From Lachnospiraceae bacterium (GTDB taxonomy: Bacteria; Bacillota; Clostridia; Lachnospirales; Lachnospiraceae): a DNA stretch of 64,000 bases. Both the position numbers and the translations under genes were made by a program. This document shows positions 8,233 to 19,137 of the stretch, piece after piece. Location: NCBI GenBank assembly GCA_024681775.1, contig JAILAF010000069.1, positions 62,001 through 126,000 of the forward strand. The letters are read 5' to 3'. Each line of letters begins with the position of its first letter. The first letter of the stretch is position 1. The notes under the pieces were generated by a model, which made no database searches, was not told where the DNA came from, and saw only the letters and a program-made list of their open reading frames with translations.

Positions 8233-11223
8233 TCACTTCTTCCTGGTGGCCACTGCCTTTTTCTTTGCAGTTTTTGCTTTTGCTTCCGTTTCGGCGCACT
8301 CAGCGTCCTCTGCTGCTTTTCCTCCGGCTTTCTTCTTCGGTGCGGACACCTTCCGTCCCTGCTTTTCCAGCATCTTTTTGATGTAGATGCCGGTGAAGGA
8401 ATCGGGATCCGCAGCCACCTCCTCGGGGGTGCCGCCTGCGATCTGCAGTCCGCCCCGGTCACCGCCTTCGGGACCCATGTCGATGATATAGTCCGCGCAC
8501 TTGATCACGTCCAGATTGTGCTCGATGACCACCACCGTATTGCCGCCGTCCGCCAGGCGCTGCAGGATCTCCACCAGCTTGTGGACATCCGCAAAATGCA
8601 GTCCCGTGGTGGGCTCGTCCAGAATGTAGATGGTCTTGCCGGTGCTGCGCTTGCTCAGCTCCGTCGCCAGCTTAATGCGCTGCGCCTCTCCGCCGGAAAG
8701 CTCCGTGGAGGGCTGCCCCAGCTTGATATAGCCCAGTCCCACGTCATAGAGGGTCTGGATCTTGTTCCGGATGGAAGGAAGGTTCTCAAAGTAGGTCATA
8801 GCCTCCTCCACCGTCATATCCAGGACGTCAAAGATGCTCTTGCCCTTGTAATGCACCTCCAGGGTCTCACGGTTGTAGCGCTTGCCGCCACAGACCTCAC
8901 AGGGCACATACACATCCGGCAGGAAATGCATCTCGATCTTCACGATGCCGTCGCCGGCGCAGGCTTCGCACCTGCCGCCCTTGACATTGAAGCTGAAACG
9001 CCCCTTGGAAAAGCCTCTGGCCTTGGCATCGGGAGTACCCGCAAAAACATCCCGGATCATGTCAAAGACGCCGGTGTAGGTGGCGGGATTGGAACGGGGC
9101 GTCCGGCCGATGGGGCTCTGGTCGATGCAGATCACCTTGTCCAGGGCTTCCGTGCCGGTGATGGCCTTAAAACGGCCGGGAATGGTACGGGCTCTGTTCA
9201 GCTTTCTGGAGAGTTCCTTCTGCAGGATCTCGTTTACCAGGCTGCTCTTACCGGAACCTGACACACCTGTCACACAGGTGAAGACCCCCAGAGGGAACTT
9301 CACATCGATGTTCCGGAGATTGTTCTCCTCCGCTCCCTTCACCGTGAGCCAGCCCTTGGGCTTTCTCCTGGTCTCTGGAATGGGGATCACTTTCCGTCCG
9401 CTGAGGTAGTCTCCCGTCAGGGACTCCCTGCAATCCATGATCTCCTGCGCGGTGCCCGTGGCGATGACTCTGCCGCCGTGGCTGCCGGCGCCGGGACCGA
9501 TGTCCACAATGTAATCCGCCGCCAGCATGGTATCCTCATCATGCTCTACCACGATGAGGGTATTGCCCAGATCCCGGAGATGCTTTAAGGTCCCCAGGAG
9601 CTTGTCATTGTCTCTCTGATGCAGACCGATGCTGGGCTCATCCAGGATATAGCACACACCCACCAGGCCGGAACCGATCTGGGTGGCCAGACGGATGCGC
9701 TGTGCCTCTCCGCCGGAGAGGGAAGCGGTAGCCCGGTTCAGGGACAGATAATCCAGTCCCACATCCACCAGGAACTGCACTCTGGCACGGATCTCCTTCA
9801 GGATCTGCTCTCCGATCTTCAGCTGCTGGGCGGAGAGCTTCGTCCCCAGATCCGCCAGATAAGCGCTGAGATCCAAAACCGACATATCCGTCACTTCATA
9901 GATATTTTTATCTCCCACGGTGACCGCCAGGGATTCCTTCTTCAGACGCATGCCGCCGCATTCGGTACAGGGGCTGATGCGCATGAAGGATTCATACTCC
10001 GCCTTTCCGGTCTCGGAGAAGGTCTCACGGTATCTGCGCTCCACATTCCGCAGGAGGCCTTCAAAGGCCACGGGATAGACGCCGGTGCCCCGCTGACCGG
10101 AGTAGTGGACCTTCACCTCCACACCGTCCGTGCCGTAGAGGAGGATGTTCCGGATCTTCTCCGGGTATTTCTCAAAGGGGGTGTCCAGGTCAAAATGGTA
10201 TTCCTTGCAAAGCGCCTGCAACACCGCATTGGTAAAGCTGCCGGGGGTATTGCAGGACTGCCATCCCAGGACGACGATGGCCCCCTCGTTGATGCTCAGG
10301 CTCTCGTCCGGGATCATGAGGCGATAGTCGAATTCCATCTTGTACCCCAGGCCGGCGCAGACAGGGCAGGCACCGAAGGGATTGTTGAAGGAAAAGCTCC
10401 TGGGCTCAATCTCTGTCAGGCTGACCCCGCAGTCGGGACAGGAATAGCTGGTGCTGAAGGAAAGGGTCTCTCCGTCGATGACATCCACCATCAGCAGGCC
10501 CTGGGTCAGCTCCAGCACATTCTCGATGGACTCCGAGAGTCGCTTCTCGATGCCGGGGCGCACCACCAGACGGTCCACCACGATATCGATGTTGTGTTTG
10601 TTGTTCTTCTCCAGAACGATCTCCTCCGAGAGGTCGTAGAGGATGCCGTCCACCCGGACTCTGCCGTAACCGGCCTTCCGCGCCCGCTCGATGACCTTCT
10701 CGTGCTGGCCCTTCCGCCCGCGGACCACGGGAGCCAGGAGCTGCATCCTGGTACCCTCGGGGAGCGCCATGATGCGGTCCGTCATCTGGTCCACGGTCTG
10801 ACGCTCGATGGGACGGCCGCACTCCGGACAGTGGGGGATGCCCACTCTGGCGTAGAGCAGACGTAAATAGTCGTAGATCTCCGTCACGGTACCCACGGTG
10901 GAACGGGGATTGCGGTTGGTGGATTTCTGGTCGATGGAGATGGCGGGGGACAGGCCCTCGATGCTCTGCACATCCGGCTTCTCCATCTGTCCCAGGAACT
11001 GTCTCGCGTAGGAGGACAGGCTCTCCATGTAGCGGCGCTGTCCCTCCGCATAAATGGTATCAAAAGCAAGGCTGGACTTTCCGGATCCCGACACACCTGT
11101 CATAACCACAAGCTTGTCTCTGGGGATCTCCACATCCAGATCCTTCAGGTTGTTTTCTCTGGCGCCGCGGACCACGATCCTGCTTCCGGGGATCATCTTC
11201 GCGGTTTGTTTCTCTGTACTCAC
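8233..11223 (-). CDS. uvrA: Excinuclease ABC subunit A
   Basis: A 996-residue UvrA, the damage-scanning ATPase of nucleotide excision repair. Both ABC modules are intact: Walker [13 protein letters not shown] and [12 protein letters not shown], and the LSGGEAQRI signature twice. Zinc cysteines are present in CPECGRP, CPDCG/CPVCAG and [17 protein letters not shown] chose GTG at 11223 (AAGAGAG upstream) over the TTG at 11259. The last roughly 40 residues form an unusual lysine/alanine-rich tail ([24 protein letters not shown]) beyond the normal UvrA end. It is 84 nt downstream of the McrB-like gene and shares its operon with uvrB. Confidence 0.97.
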   Translation of the reverse strand: MSTEKQTAKMIPGSRIVVRGARENNLKDLDVEIPRDKLVVMTGVSGSGKSSLAFDTIYAEGQRRYMESLSSYARQFLGQMEKPDVQSIEGLSPAISIDQKSTNRNPRSTVGTVTEIYDYLRLLYARVGIPHCPECGRPIERQTVDQMTDRIMALPEGTRMQLLAPVVRGRKGQHEKVIERARKAGYGRVRVDGILYDLSEEIVLEKNNKHNIDIVVDRLVVRPGIEKRLSESIENVLELTQGLLMVDVIDGETLSFSTSYSCPDCGVSLTEIEPRSFSFNNPFGACPVCAGLGYKMEFDYRLMIPDESLSINEGAIVVLGWQSCNTPGSFTNAVLQALCKEYHFDLDTPFEKYPEKIRNILLYGTDGVEVKVHYSGQRGTGVYPVAFEGLLRNVERRYRETFSETGKAEYESFMRISPCTECGGMRLKKESLAVTVGDKNIYEVTDMSVLDLSAYLADLGTKLSAQQLKIGEQILKEIRARVQFLVDVGLDYLSLNRATASLSGGEAQRIRLATQIGSGLVGVCYILDEPSIGLHQRDNDKLLGTLKHLRDLGNTLIVVEHDEDTMLAADYIVDIGPGAGSHGGRVIATGTAQEIMDCRESLTGDYLSGRKVIPIPETRRKPKGWLTVKGAEENNLRNIDVKFPLGVFTCVTGVSGSGKSSLVNEILQKELSRKLNRARTIPGRFKAITGTEALDKVICIDQSPIGRTPRSNPATYTGVFDMIRDVFAGTPDAKARGFSKGRFSFNVKGGRCEACAGDGIVKIEMHFLPDVYVPCEVCGGKRYNRETLEVHYKGKSIFDVLDMTVEEAMTYFENLPSIRNKIQTLYDVGLGYIKLGQPSTELSGGEAQRIKLATELSKRSTGKTIYILDEPTTGLHFADVHKLVEILQRLADGGNTVVVIEHNLDVIKCADYIIDMGPEGGDRGGLQIAGGTPEEVAADPDSFTGIYIKKMLEKQGRKVSAPKKKAGGKAAEDAECAETEAKAKTAKKKAVATRKK

Positions 11224-11307
11224 ATCAATCTCTCTTTCTATCCGGGAGGTCCGGACCAAAGGAACGGCCCTCCCGGCACGGCTCAGGCGCCTTTGTTACC
11301 GGGCAGG

Positions 11308-12712
11308 CTAAGCCAGCAGTTCAAAAAGGTCGTCCTCCTGGCCTGCATAGTCGTCCATGATGGACTCGAAGGCATCCAGGAAATAATGGTTGGATTCGGT
11401 GAACACGTCCTGTTTCAGGTAAAAGATCACCTTGTTGAGGAAGAGCTTTTTGTCCATCAGCTCCTCCTGGTGCACGAAGAAGGGTCCCAGCTTTTTATTT
11501 TCCGCGATACGCTTGTCCTTGGTGATGCCCTTGGCACGTGCGGCGCAGTTCTCCTCATCGATGGCGGTATTGACGATGGCGGCAAAGGTGGGCCAGTTCC
11601 GCTTCAGCTCTCCCTTGGCCTGGAGCTTCTTCACCAGCTCTCCAACTCTGCCGGTGGTGCCGGAAAGCACCTCCTCCAGCGGGCGGCTGCCGGCAAAAAT
11701 GCTGCGCTCCGCCTTCATGCTGTCGGGCAGCACGGAAAAATCGATGGGCACATAGTACAGCTCAAAACGGCGCTTGAAGGCACTGTCCATGACGAAGATA
11801 TTTTCATCCGCCGTGTTCATGGTGGCCAGGATGTTGAAGTTCGGAGGCAGCCAGATCTTGCCGTCGGTGAAGATGTTCTTCATCCAGGGATCCAGGCAGA
11901 AGTAGGCGCCGATGTCCCGGTTGATGATGGGATATTCGCTGCGGCCGCTCTCGCCCCGGTCCAGGAGCTGGAACACGTCTCCGAAGATGGAAGGCGCATT
12001 ACCGCGGTTGATCTCCTCCACGATGAGGTAGTACTTCTCCGAAGGATGCAGGAAAGCCGCCTTCAGGAGGGCGGTGAAGGGACCTGCCACGAAGGAATAG
12101 TCCAGCGGGCTGTCGGCGGATACCATGGGCTTGATGCATCCCACAAAATCGCCGTAGGTGTAGGCAGGGTGGAAGATGGCACGCTTGATGTGGGCGTCAC
12201 GGACCTTCTCATCGGGGTACTCCGCCTTCAGCAGCTCGTTGACGCTGTGGGACTTACCGGTACCGGGAGCGCCGTAGTACACCCGCTGGATGGGGCGCAT
12301 GTTCTCCTCGGTAAAGTAGAAATCCTGTCCTCTGGAATCGGGCGCTGCCGTGGATACCTCGCCGCCGGACCGCATGTAATAGGCCGCGTGCTCCTGGGGA
12401 TCCGCAAAGCGCTCTCCCCGCTCCAGCAGAAGCTTATACAGATGCATGCTGACCTCCAGCACGCCGTGCCCCTCCTCGTTCACCGAAGCGAAGTCCGGAT
12501 GCCGCATGAGCTGCTCGCAGGTCTCGTTAAAGCCCTTTGCATCGGAGCAATAGAAGAGGTTGGCCATGGCGTTGTTTTCCACCTTGGTGGCTCCTACCCG
12601 CAGCGCATAAGCGTAAGCACTGATCTCGTTGTCGGAGTAGGTGCGCATGCCGTCCTCCCGCGCCTGGCTCTTCAGCCAGTCACGGAACCGTTTTTCGTTT
12701 TCGCCGTCCAGT

Positions 12713-12720
<8 letters not shown>
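11308..12720 (-). CDS. McrB-like AAA+ GTPase, orphan (no McrC), inside uvrB-uvrA operon
   Basis: A 470-residue protein whose C-terminal two thirds is an McrB-type AAA+ motor. It has Walker A GAPGTGKS at residues 150-157, Walker [18 protein letters not shown] near 232-248, sensor-like ILATMNTAD near 298-305 and arginine-finger-like AFKRRF near 314. In McrBC the MNTxD signature contacts GTP. The N-terminal 140 residues, which in McrB read modified DNA, match no domain I know. No mcrC nuclease gene is adjacent. The gene overlaps the uvrB stop by 8 nt and precedes uvrA, so it is cotranscribed with excision repair. Its function is unknown; a repair-linked remodeller or a defence motor are both possible. 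Confidence 0.85.
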
Positions 12721-14728
<2,008 letters not shown>

Positions 14729-14762
14729 GAAACCCTGTGATCGGTCTTTTGCTACATAAAAC

Positions 14763-14796
14763 AAGAATGGTACACAACCTTTAGTGTACCATTCTT
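14763..14796 (-). terminator. Intrinsic terminator upstream of uvrB
   Basis: A perfect 13-bp stem AAGAATGGTACAC/GTGTACCATTCTT with an 8-nt loop, followed on the minus strand by GTTTTATG. It sits between the LexA-like box and uvrB, so it may end transcription from the upstream unknown gene or act as an attenuator in the uvrB leader. Confidence 0.65.
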
Positions 14797-14819
14797 TGGA
14801 GGGTCTGTCCATAGGATTT

Positions 14820-14833
14820 AGAACATTTGTTCG
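14820..14833 (-). promoter_or_regulatory. LexA (SOS, Cheo-type) box upstream of uvrB operon
   Basis: On the minus strand this reads CGAACAAATGTTCT, one base off the Gram-positive LexA consensus CGAAC-N4-GTTCG. It lies about 90 nt upstream of uvrB, an established SOS gene in Bacillus. This implies DNA-damage control of uvrB, the McrB-like gene and uvrA together. Confidence 0.7.
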
Positions 14834-14873
14834 TGCTAAAGCTGAGATATATTTTGTCTGTCTCCACAGCGTT

Positions 14874-15341
14874 TTATTCTTCTCTTTTTGCGTAAATCAG
14901 CGCCGCATTTCTTCCATATTCCGTCAGATCATAGTCCATCTGTTCACTTTCCATGAACTCCTCAAAATGCTCTGCAAGAAAAACGGCGGTTTCATCATCG
15001 GATTCTCCGTATAAGGCATCCCATAAATCCTCAGGCATCTGTATGTATGCTATGGGCTCTTCGTTGTCTCTGATCAGCGGATCTTCGCATCTGTCTTTCA
15101 GATATTCCATTAATGAACCGATATTTGAAGAGCACTGATTCATCAGAGGATCAAAGTTTTCGCTCCATACTTGGTCTCGATCCGGTATCTCATCGAAAAA
15201 TTGATACAGATCTATTCTCGTATCTTCATAAACAAATCCGCCATAAAGAAGGCTGGCATAGAGTTCATCAACATCATCCTGCATTTCTGCCAGAAATTTC
15301 ATATAAGAGTATCCAAATCTGAATTTTCCGTATTTATCCAT
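14874..15341 (-). CDS. Hypothetical acidic protein
   Basis: A 155-residue, strongly acidic protein with no signal peptide or membrane segment and no motif I recognise. It is rich in D, E and Y, for example [14 protein letters not shown] and [19 protein letters not shown] precedes the ATG. Base composition is clearly more AT-rich than uvrB next door, which marks the edge of an accessory block reaching to about 19 kb. Small acidic proteins of this kind are often immunity proteins or inhibitors, but nothing here shows that. It lies 41 nt downstream of the next small gene on the same strand. Confidence 0.7.
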   Translation of the reverse strand: MDKYGKFRFGYSYMKFLAEMQDDVDELYASLLYGGFVYEDTRIDLYQFFDEIPDRDQVWSENFDPLMNQCSSNIGSLMEYLKDRCEDPLIRDNEEPIAYIQMPEDLWDALYGESDDETAVFLAEHFEEFMESEQMDYDLTEYGRNAALIYAKREE

Positions 15342-15382
15342 CTTTCGCCTCCCTATTTTTGATCAGTTACGAGCCTATTCCT

Positions 15383-15610
15383 TCATTTTTGAGTGTCCGA
15401 ACGCAGTTTTCCGTTGCAAATCACTTCCCCCTCGTATCTGTTTGCCCGATCCATAAGGTCACGGAACTGCTCATAGCTTAGGCCCGATTTCTTCTCTGCC
15501 TCTATGAGGCTTGCCCCTTGATTCAGCATCCTGAGAGCTGCCTCTTCCGCTTCATTCTGTGCCACATCCGTGATCATCTTCTCATATTTCTCGGTCCAGG
15601 GATCTGTCAT
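15383..15610 (-). CDS. Small hypothetical protein, 75 residues
   Basis: The track starts at 15634, but GGAGGTG lies 8 nt before the ATG at 15610, giving 75 residues beginning MTDPWTEKYEKM. The body is helical and charged, with a possible short helix-turn-helix-like stretch (GASLIEAEKKSGLSYEQF). Its ATG overlaps the stop of the preceding 35-codon ORF as ATGA, so the pair looks translationally coupled. The size and coupling would fit an antitoxin-like pair or a small regulator. I do not recognise a family. Confidence 0.65.
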   Translation of the reverse strand: MTDPWTEKYEKMITDVAQNEAEEAALRMLNQGASLIEAEKKSGLSYEQFRDLMDRANRYEGEVICNGKLRSDTQK

Positions 15611-15714
15611 GGTCTTAACACCTCCGTTATACACCCTCCGCGCAGCACCGGCGCGCCTTTATCCAAATACTTCTCTATTTCTTTTCGATAGTTTTCAAAA
15701 ATCTTCTCTTCCAT
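15607..15714 (-). CDS. Tiny ORF, 35 residues, coupled to downstream gene
   Basis: This ORF is too short for the track. It begins ATG at 15714, with AGAGGAG 6 nt upstream, and encodes a helical N-terminus (MEEKIFENYRKEIEKYL) and a short tail ending EVLRP. Its TGA overlaps the ATG of the 75-residue gene. It starts 12 nt after the stop of the metallo-hydrolase gene. The good ribosome binding site, short spacing and ATGA overlap support real translation. It could be a coupling leader rather than a functional peptide. Confidence 0.55.
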   Translation of the reverse strand: MEEKIFENYRKEIEKYLDKGAPVLRGGCITEVLRP

Positions 15715-15726
15715 TTTTGACTCCTC

Positions 15727-17112
15727 TCAAACGATCCTCTCCTTCAATTCCTCTCTGATCGGCAGTTCCCGGAAGGCTTCCGCGCACTCGGTATGCATGG
15801 GATAAATCCGGTCCTGCGGATCCACGGCGTTAATGACGGCGGCGATCATCTCCGGAGTTGCATGGCCGGAGGTATGGAGATGCTCCACATGGATGCCTTT
15901 TGCCTCCTGGCGTTTGATAAAACTGATCCACTTGTCATTTTTTGCTCTGTTGGGATATTTCTTCCCGTCTTTTCCGGTGTATTCCTCCTGAAGGTATCCG
16001 TCCCACATGGACCAGATCAGCACGGGCATCTTTTTGATCCTGTCTTCACGGTAGGCCTCAACAAATCTGTCGATGTAGGCCTCCTGATAGTCCTCCGGCT
16101 TGATCACCGCCAGGAATCCGAACTGTTCCATCATCTCTCCCTGCGAAAGGGGAGAGTCCAGCCGTTGTCCCGGAGGCACAAAATCAAACGCAGGAAGCAG
16201 CGCCACTTTATCAAAGCGGTACACCTCGGCCCAGTCCCCCGCAGTCTCGGTGAAGAGCTTCAGCTGCTCCCGAAAATAATCGTTGTACACGTACATATAC
16301 CTGCCGTAGCGGAGGTTTGTAGACTGGGCAGCCTGATAGAAGCTGGCCAGGGAATCCAGATTGGTGGAGGAGCAGACCAGGAAAGCCCATTTGTGCTCCT
16401 TCAGGAATTTGGAAGCTTCCCGCTGCATCTGCGGCTCTGTCAGCACCTTCTCTCCGGGCCGGCTCATCATGGTTCCTTCGATCACCAGAGCATCCACCCT
16501 GCGCTTTCCGTAATCTCGCACATATTTATAGATGACTCGAAGCATCACTTTTCCGCGTCTCCCATGGCCTCTGAAATCTCCCGTGTGCAGGATCCGATAC
16601 CGGCCGTCCGGAGAGTCCGCGTCCTCCGCTTCGATGAGAAACATGTAGGCGTCGTAGGCGGAATGATCCACACTGTATGGCTCTATGGTAAAGCCCGGAA
16701 GGGTGATGTGTTCATATGTGCGCTCTCCCCACCGAAAGACGTGTACCCGGGAGTCATCCTTCAGGAGCGCTGCTTCTGCCCTGTGCAGCGCCGCATCCTG
16801 CACATGCTCGCTTTTTCCGAGAGCATCCTGGATGTTGATCATGACCTGCCTCGCGGTGACACCCATATACAGAGGGACATTCTCCGGAATCTCCATGAGC
16901 CTGCCGACGTGATCCCCGTGATAGTGGGTGAAAAACACTGCGTCCACCGGTTCCTCATCCCAGGGATATTGAAAATCCTTTTCTTTACCGCTTCCGGGAA
17001 GAAACGAACCATAATCTATCATGATCCGGTGTATGTCCCCTTTGTATTCTGTTGAAATGACAGTGACGCACCCGCCGATCTGATTCCTCTGAAAAACTCT
17101 GATATCTGTCAT
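15727..17112 (-). CDS. Metallo-beta-lactamase-fold hydrolase
   Basis: A 461-residue MBL-fold metallo-enzyme. The metal-binding motif is FTHYHGDHVGR near residue 62, with further ligands in VDHSAYDA and LHTGDFRGHGRRG. The length and the C-terminal HTSGHATPEM and PMHTECAEAF resemble beta-CASP/RNase J-like proteins, whose last motif supplies a metal-binding histidine. A nucleic-acid substrate is therefore plausible but not shown. GGTGGGT precedes the ATG. The last 31 codons recur, slightly diverged, at 19009-19104 next to the PolC-like gene. The genes upstream and downstream are unknown or nuclease-like. Confidence 0.8.
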   Translation of the reverse strand: MTDIRVFQRNQIGGCVTVISTEYKGDIHRIMIDYGSFLPGSGKEKDFQYPWDEEPVDAVFFTHYHGDHVGRLMEIPENVPLYMGVTARQVMINIQDALGKSEHVQDAALHRAEAALLKDDSRVHVFRWGERTYEHITLPGFTIEPYSVDHSAYDAYMFLIEAEDADSPDGRYRILHTGDFRGHGRRGKVMLRVIYKYVRDYGKRRVDALVIEGTMMSRPGEKVLTEPQMQREASKFLKEHKWAFLVCSSTNLDSLASFYQAAQSTNLRYGRYMYVYNDYFREQLKLFTETAGDWAEVYRFDKVALLPAFDFVPPGQRLDSPLSQGEMMEQFGFLAVIKPEDYQEAYIDRFVEAYREDRIKKMPVLIWSMWDGYLQEEYTGKDGKKYPNRAKNDKWISFIKRQEAKGIHVEHLHTSGHATPEMIAAVINAVDPQDRIYPMHTECAEAFRELPIREELKERIV

Positions 17113-17151
17113 ATACCCACCATATTAAGAATGATGACATAGTCCGTTTTA

Positions 17152-17715
17152 TCATTTTTTACTTCTGAAAAAAAAATCATCAATTCCGTCAAGCCAGTTT
17201 TGCAGGGGCACTTCGGGTCGCGGCAGTTTCACTCTCCATTTATCTCGGTCATCGATGCTTAGAGAATTCATCGTGCCGGTTTCAAACTCATAAGTAAACT
17301 CTCTGCCATCCGATCCTGTACCTGCAATGTTAACACGCAGTGACGCGTGCCTCCAGTAAAGCAGAACGGGAAGGACCGCATAGAACTCCCGTTCATAGTA
17401 CAGCCATCGGCAATCCACAGGATCGACAAGATCAAACATCATCTCAGGAATCCCTGTTTTCCTGAATTTCTTTAGCGCCTGATAAAAGTTTACATCAAAT
17501 ACTGACCCCCTCTTATCTGTCGCATCAAACAGGAAATCCTCATAACGCAGCCATTTTTCGTCTGTTTTACTGTTTACAATCCATAACTCGGATTGGAGTA
17601 CTCCATCTGAAAGTGCTACAGATCCGGTATCCTCATCTACGTCTGACTTATATTCGATATAAAGGTCCGGTGTTATATCGATATGGTAGTTGAACGCAAT
17701 ATGTTTCATCTTCAT
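17152..17715 (-). CDS. Hypothetical protein, 187 residues
   Basis: A soluble protein of unknown family, rich in aromatic and acidic residues. It has a beta-rich look (DITPDLYIEYKSDVDED, HASLRVNIAGTGSDGREF) and no signal peptide or membrane segment. AGAGAGGGTGAC precedes the ATG at 17715. The gene is AT-rich relative to its surroundings and lies 39 nt upstream of the metallo-hydrolase in the same orientation. The roughly 130-nt gap upstream of it holds no obvious promoter, only AT-rich sequence. Confidence 0.65.
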   Translation of the reverse strand: MKMKHIAFNYHIDITPDLYIEYKSDVDEDTGSVALSDGVLQSELWIVNSKTDEKWLRYEDFLFDATDKRGSVFDVNFYQALKKFRKTGIPEMMFDLVDPVDCRWLYYEREFYAVLPVLLYWRHASLRVNIAGTGSDGREFTYEFETGTMNSLSIDDRDKWRVKLPRPEVPLQNWLDGIDDFFFRSKK

Positions 17716-17846
17716 CGTTCGTCACCCTCTCTGAATCATCAGTTATTCTTACAACGCACAAATTGTGATTGTGTTGATGCAAATAGTGTTCTATAGCATA
17801 CTACAGTAAAAAATTCAATGCACGCTTTTTGGCACATGCTATTTTG

Positions 17847-18989
17847 CTATTTTCGGACAACGGAGTCACTGGGAAATTTCAGATCTTCGACAGAGGTAAA
17901 CAACTCCTCCCGCAAAATTACATTCTCCGGGCCTTCCGCAGCCAGGCATATCGCTTTTTCCGCATTTGCCAGGAAAGACTCATCCAGCCCACATTTTTTC
18001 AATTCTTTGCGGTACATATCTCTGCAGCCGATCAACGACTTCCGCGCCAGCCGGTAAGAATTTTCCGTGAGATTGTCACTCCAACGTACGCCCACTTTCG
18101 GACTGTTGGTAAAAAGGAACAGAATTCGGATGTTACGGGCATATTCCTGCAATTCTTCCGAAGGCAGTTCCTCGGATCCGTCAGCCGCTTTGATGGGCTC
18201 GCCGTTTCGAAGCGCAGCCAGATAGTTGTACTCCCGAATCAGCACTCTCACAAAATCCTGATTCCCGCAGGCTTCCAGCGCTGCGAGGTAATCCTTGAAA
18301 TGGGCTGCTACATTCTTTTTCTCGGCGGTCTCCTCTCCTTTGGAATTCTTCGGCCGAACGTTCCAACCCTTCAGGGAATCCTCCAATCCGCCTGTCACAG
18401 CCTTATCCTGGCATTTGTACTCGATGAGAAGAATGCTTTTCTTCTCCGGACAGATGGCGATGAGATCGATTTCTGCCTGTTTGCCCTCCCCACGGGTAGT
18501 GCCCTTCAGATCTCCCTTGGGAATCGCAGCTTCCATATCGCAGATTGAGTAATCCCCCGGCAAAAATGTCTGATGCCGCAGGGCGATCACCTGCTCGCTC
18601 TTCCGCTCCTTGTCTCGTTTCAGTCCCTCCCGAATACCGGCTTTGATTCCTTTTAACGTTTGAGGTTGAAAGTAAAAAACCTTCTTATCGGTTCTGGGCT
18701 TCCAAAGGTCATGCTCCTCAGTAATCTGTTCCATGACATATTCCTTGTACGAACTCGGGAATCTGTACCATTTTTTCTTTTTCACGGATCCAAGAGGTTT
18801 CCCCTCATAGTAAAACCGCAGGCAGTCCGTCCCCGGCATTGCAAGAATTTCTCCTCCTGCAAAGGAATCCCGGGATGCTTTTGAAATGTCCCTCTTCAGA
18901 TTATGATTTTCCTTCAGACAGAGGAAACTTTTAACATCGTCCAAAGTCTCCTGATCATCGTAGTTCTCCATGTTTCTCGTAAATTCCAT
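17847..18989 (-). CDS. PD-(D/E)XK nuclease-like protein
   Basis: A 380-residue protein with a restriction-endonuclease-like active site: AEIDLIAICPEKKSILLIEYKCQ near residues 171-193. An acidic residue on one strand is followed by ExK on the next, the core of PD-(D/E)XK nucleases. The N-terminal 150 residues are lysine-rich (GSVKKKKWYRFP) and could bind DNA. GAGGAGTAAAG precedes the ATG. It lies between the unknown 187-residue gene and the hydrolase remnant. A DNA-cleaving role is an inference from the motif. Defence, repair and mobile-element functions all remain possible. Confidence 0.65.
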   Translation of the reverse strand: MEFTRNMENYDDQETLDDVKSFLCLKENHNLKRDISKASRDSFAGGEILAMPGTDCLRFYYEGKPLGSVKKKKWYRFPSSYKEYVMEQITEEHDLWKPRTDKKVFYFQPQTLKGIKAGIREGLKRDKERKSEQVIALRHQTFLPGDYSICDMEAAIPKGDLKGTTRGEGKQAEIDLIAICPEKKSILLIEYKCQDKAVTGGLEDSLKGWNVRPKNSKGEETAEKKNVAAHFKDYLAALEACGNQDFVRVLIREYNYLAALRNGEPIKAADGSEELPSEELQEYARNIRILFLFTNSPKVGVRWSDNLTENSYRLARKSLIGCRDMYRKELKKCGLDESFLANAEKAICLAAEGPENVILREELFTSVEDLKFPSDSVVRK

Positions 18990-19008
18990 ATCTTTACTCC
19001 TCAGTATC

Positions 19009-19104
19009 TCAGACGATCCTCTCCTTCAACTCCTCTCGGATAGGAACCTCTCGGAAGGCTTCCGCGCACTCGATATGCATTGGCCAGATCCGGTCCCGGG
19101 GATC
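19009..19104 (-). pseudogene. 3' remnant of a second metallo-hydrolase gene
   Basis: The 31 codons and stop here match the end of the 15727-17112 gene at 27 of 31 residues, for example PMHIECAEAFREVPIREEL against PMHTECAEAFRELPIREEL. A short frame can be opened upstream from an ATG, but nothing of the catalytic part remains. The fragment starts about 30 nt after the PolC-like stop. It indicates that a related hydrolase gene once ended here, or that recombination between two copies produced the present arrangement. Confidence 0.75.
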
Positions 19105-19137
19105 CGTGATGCATCCTCTCATATGCATCTGCACATT

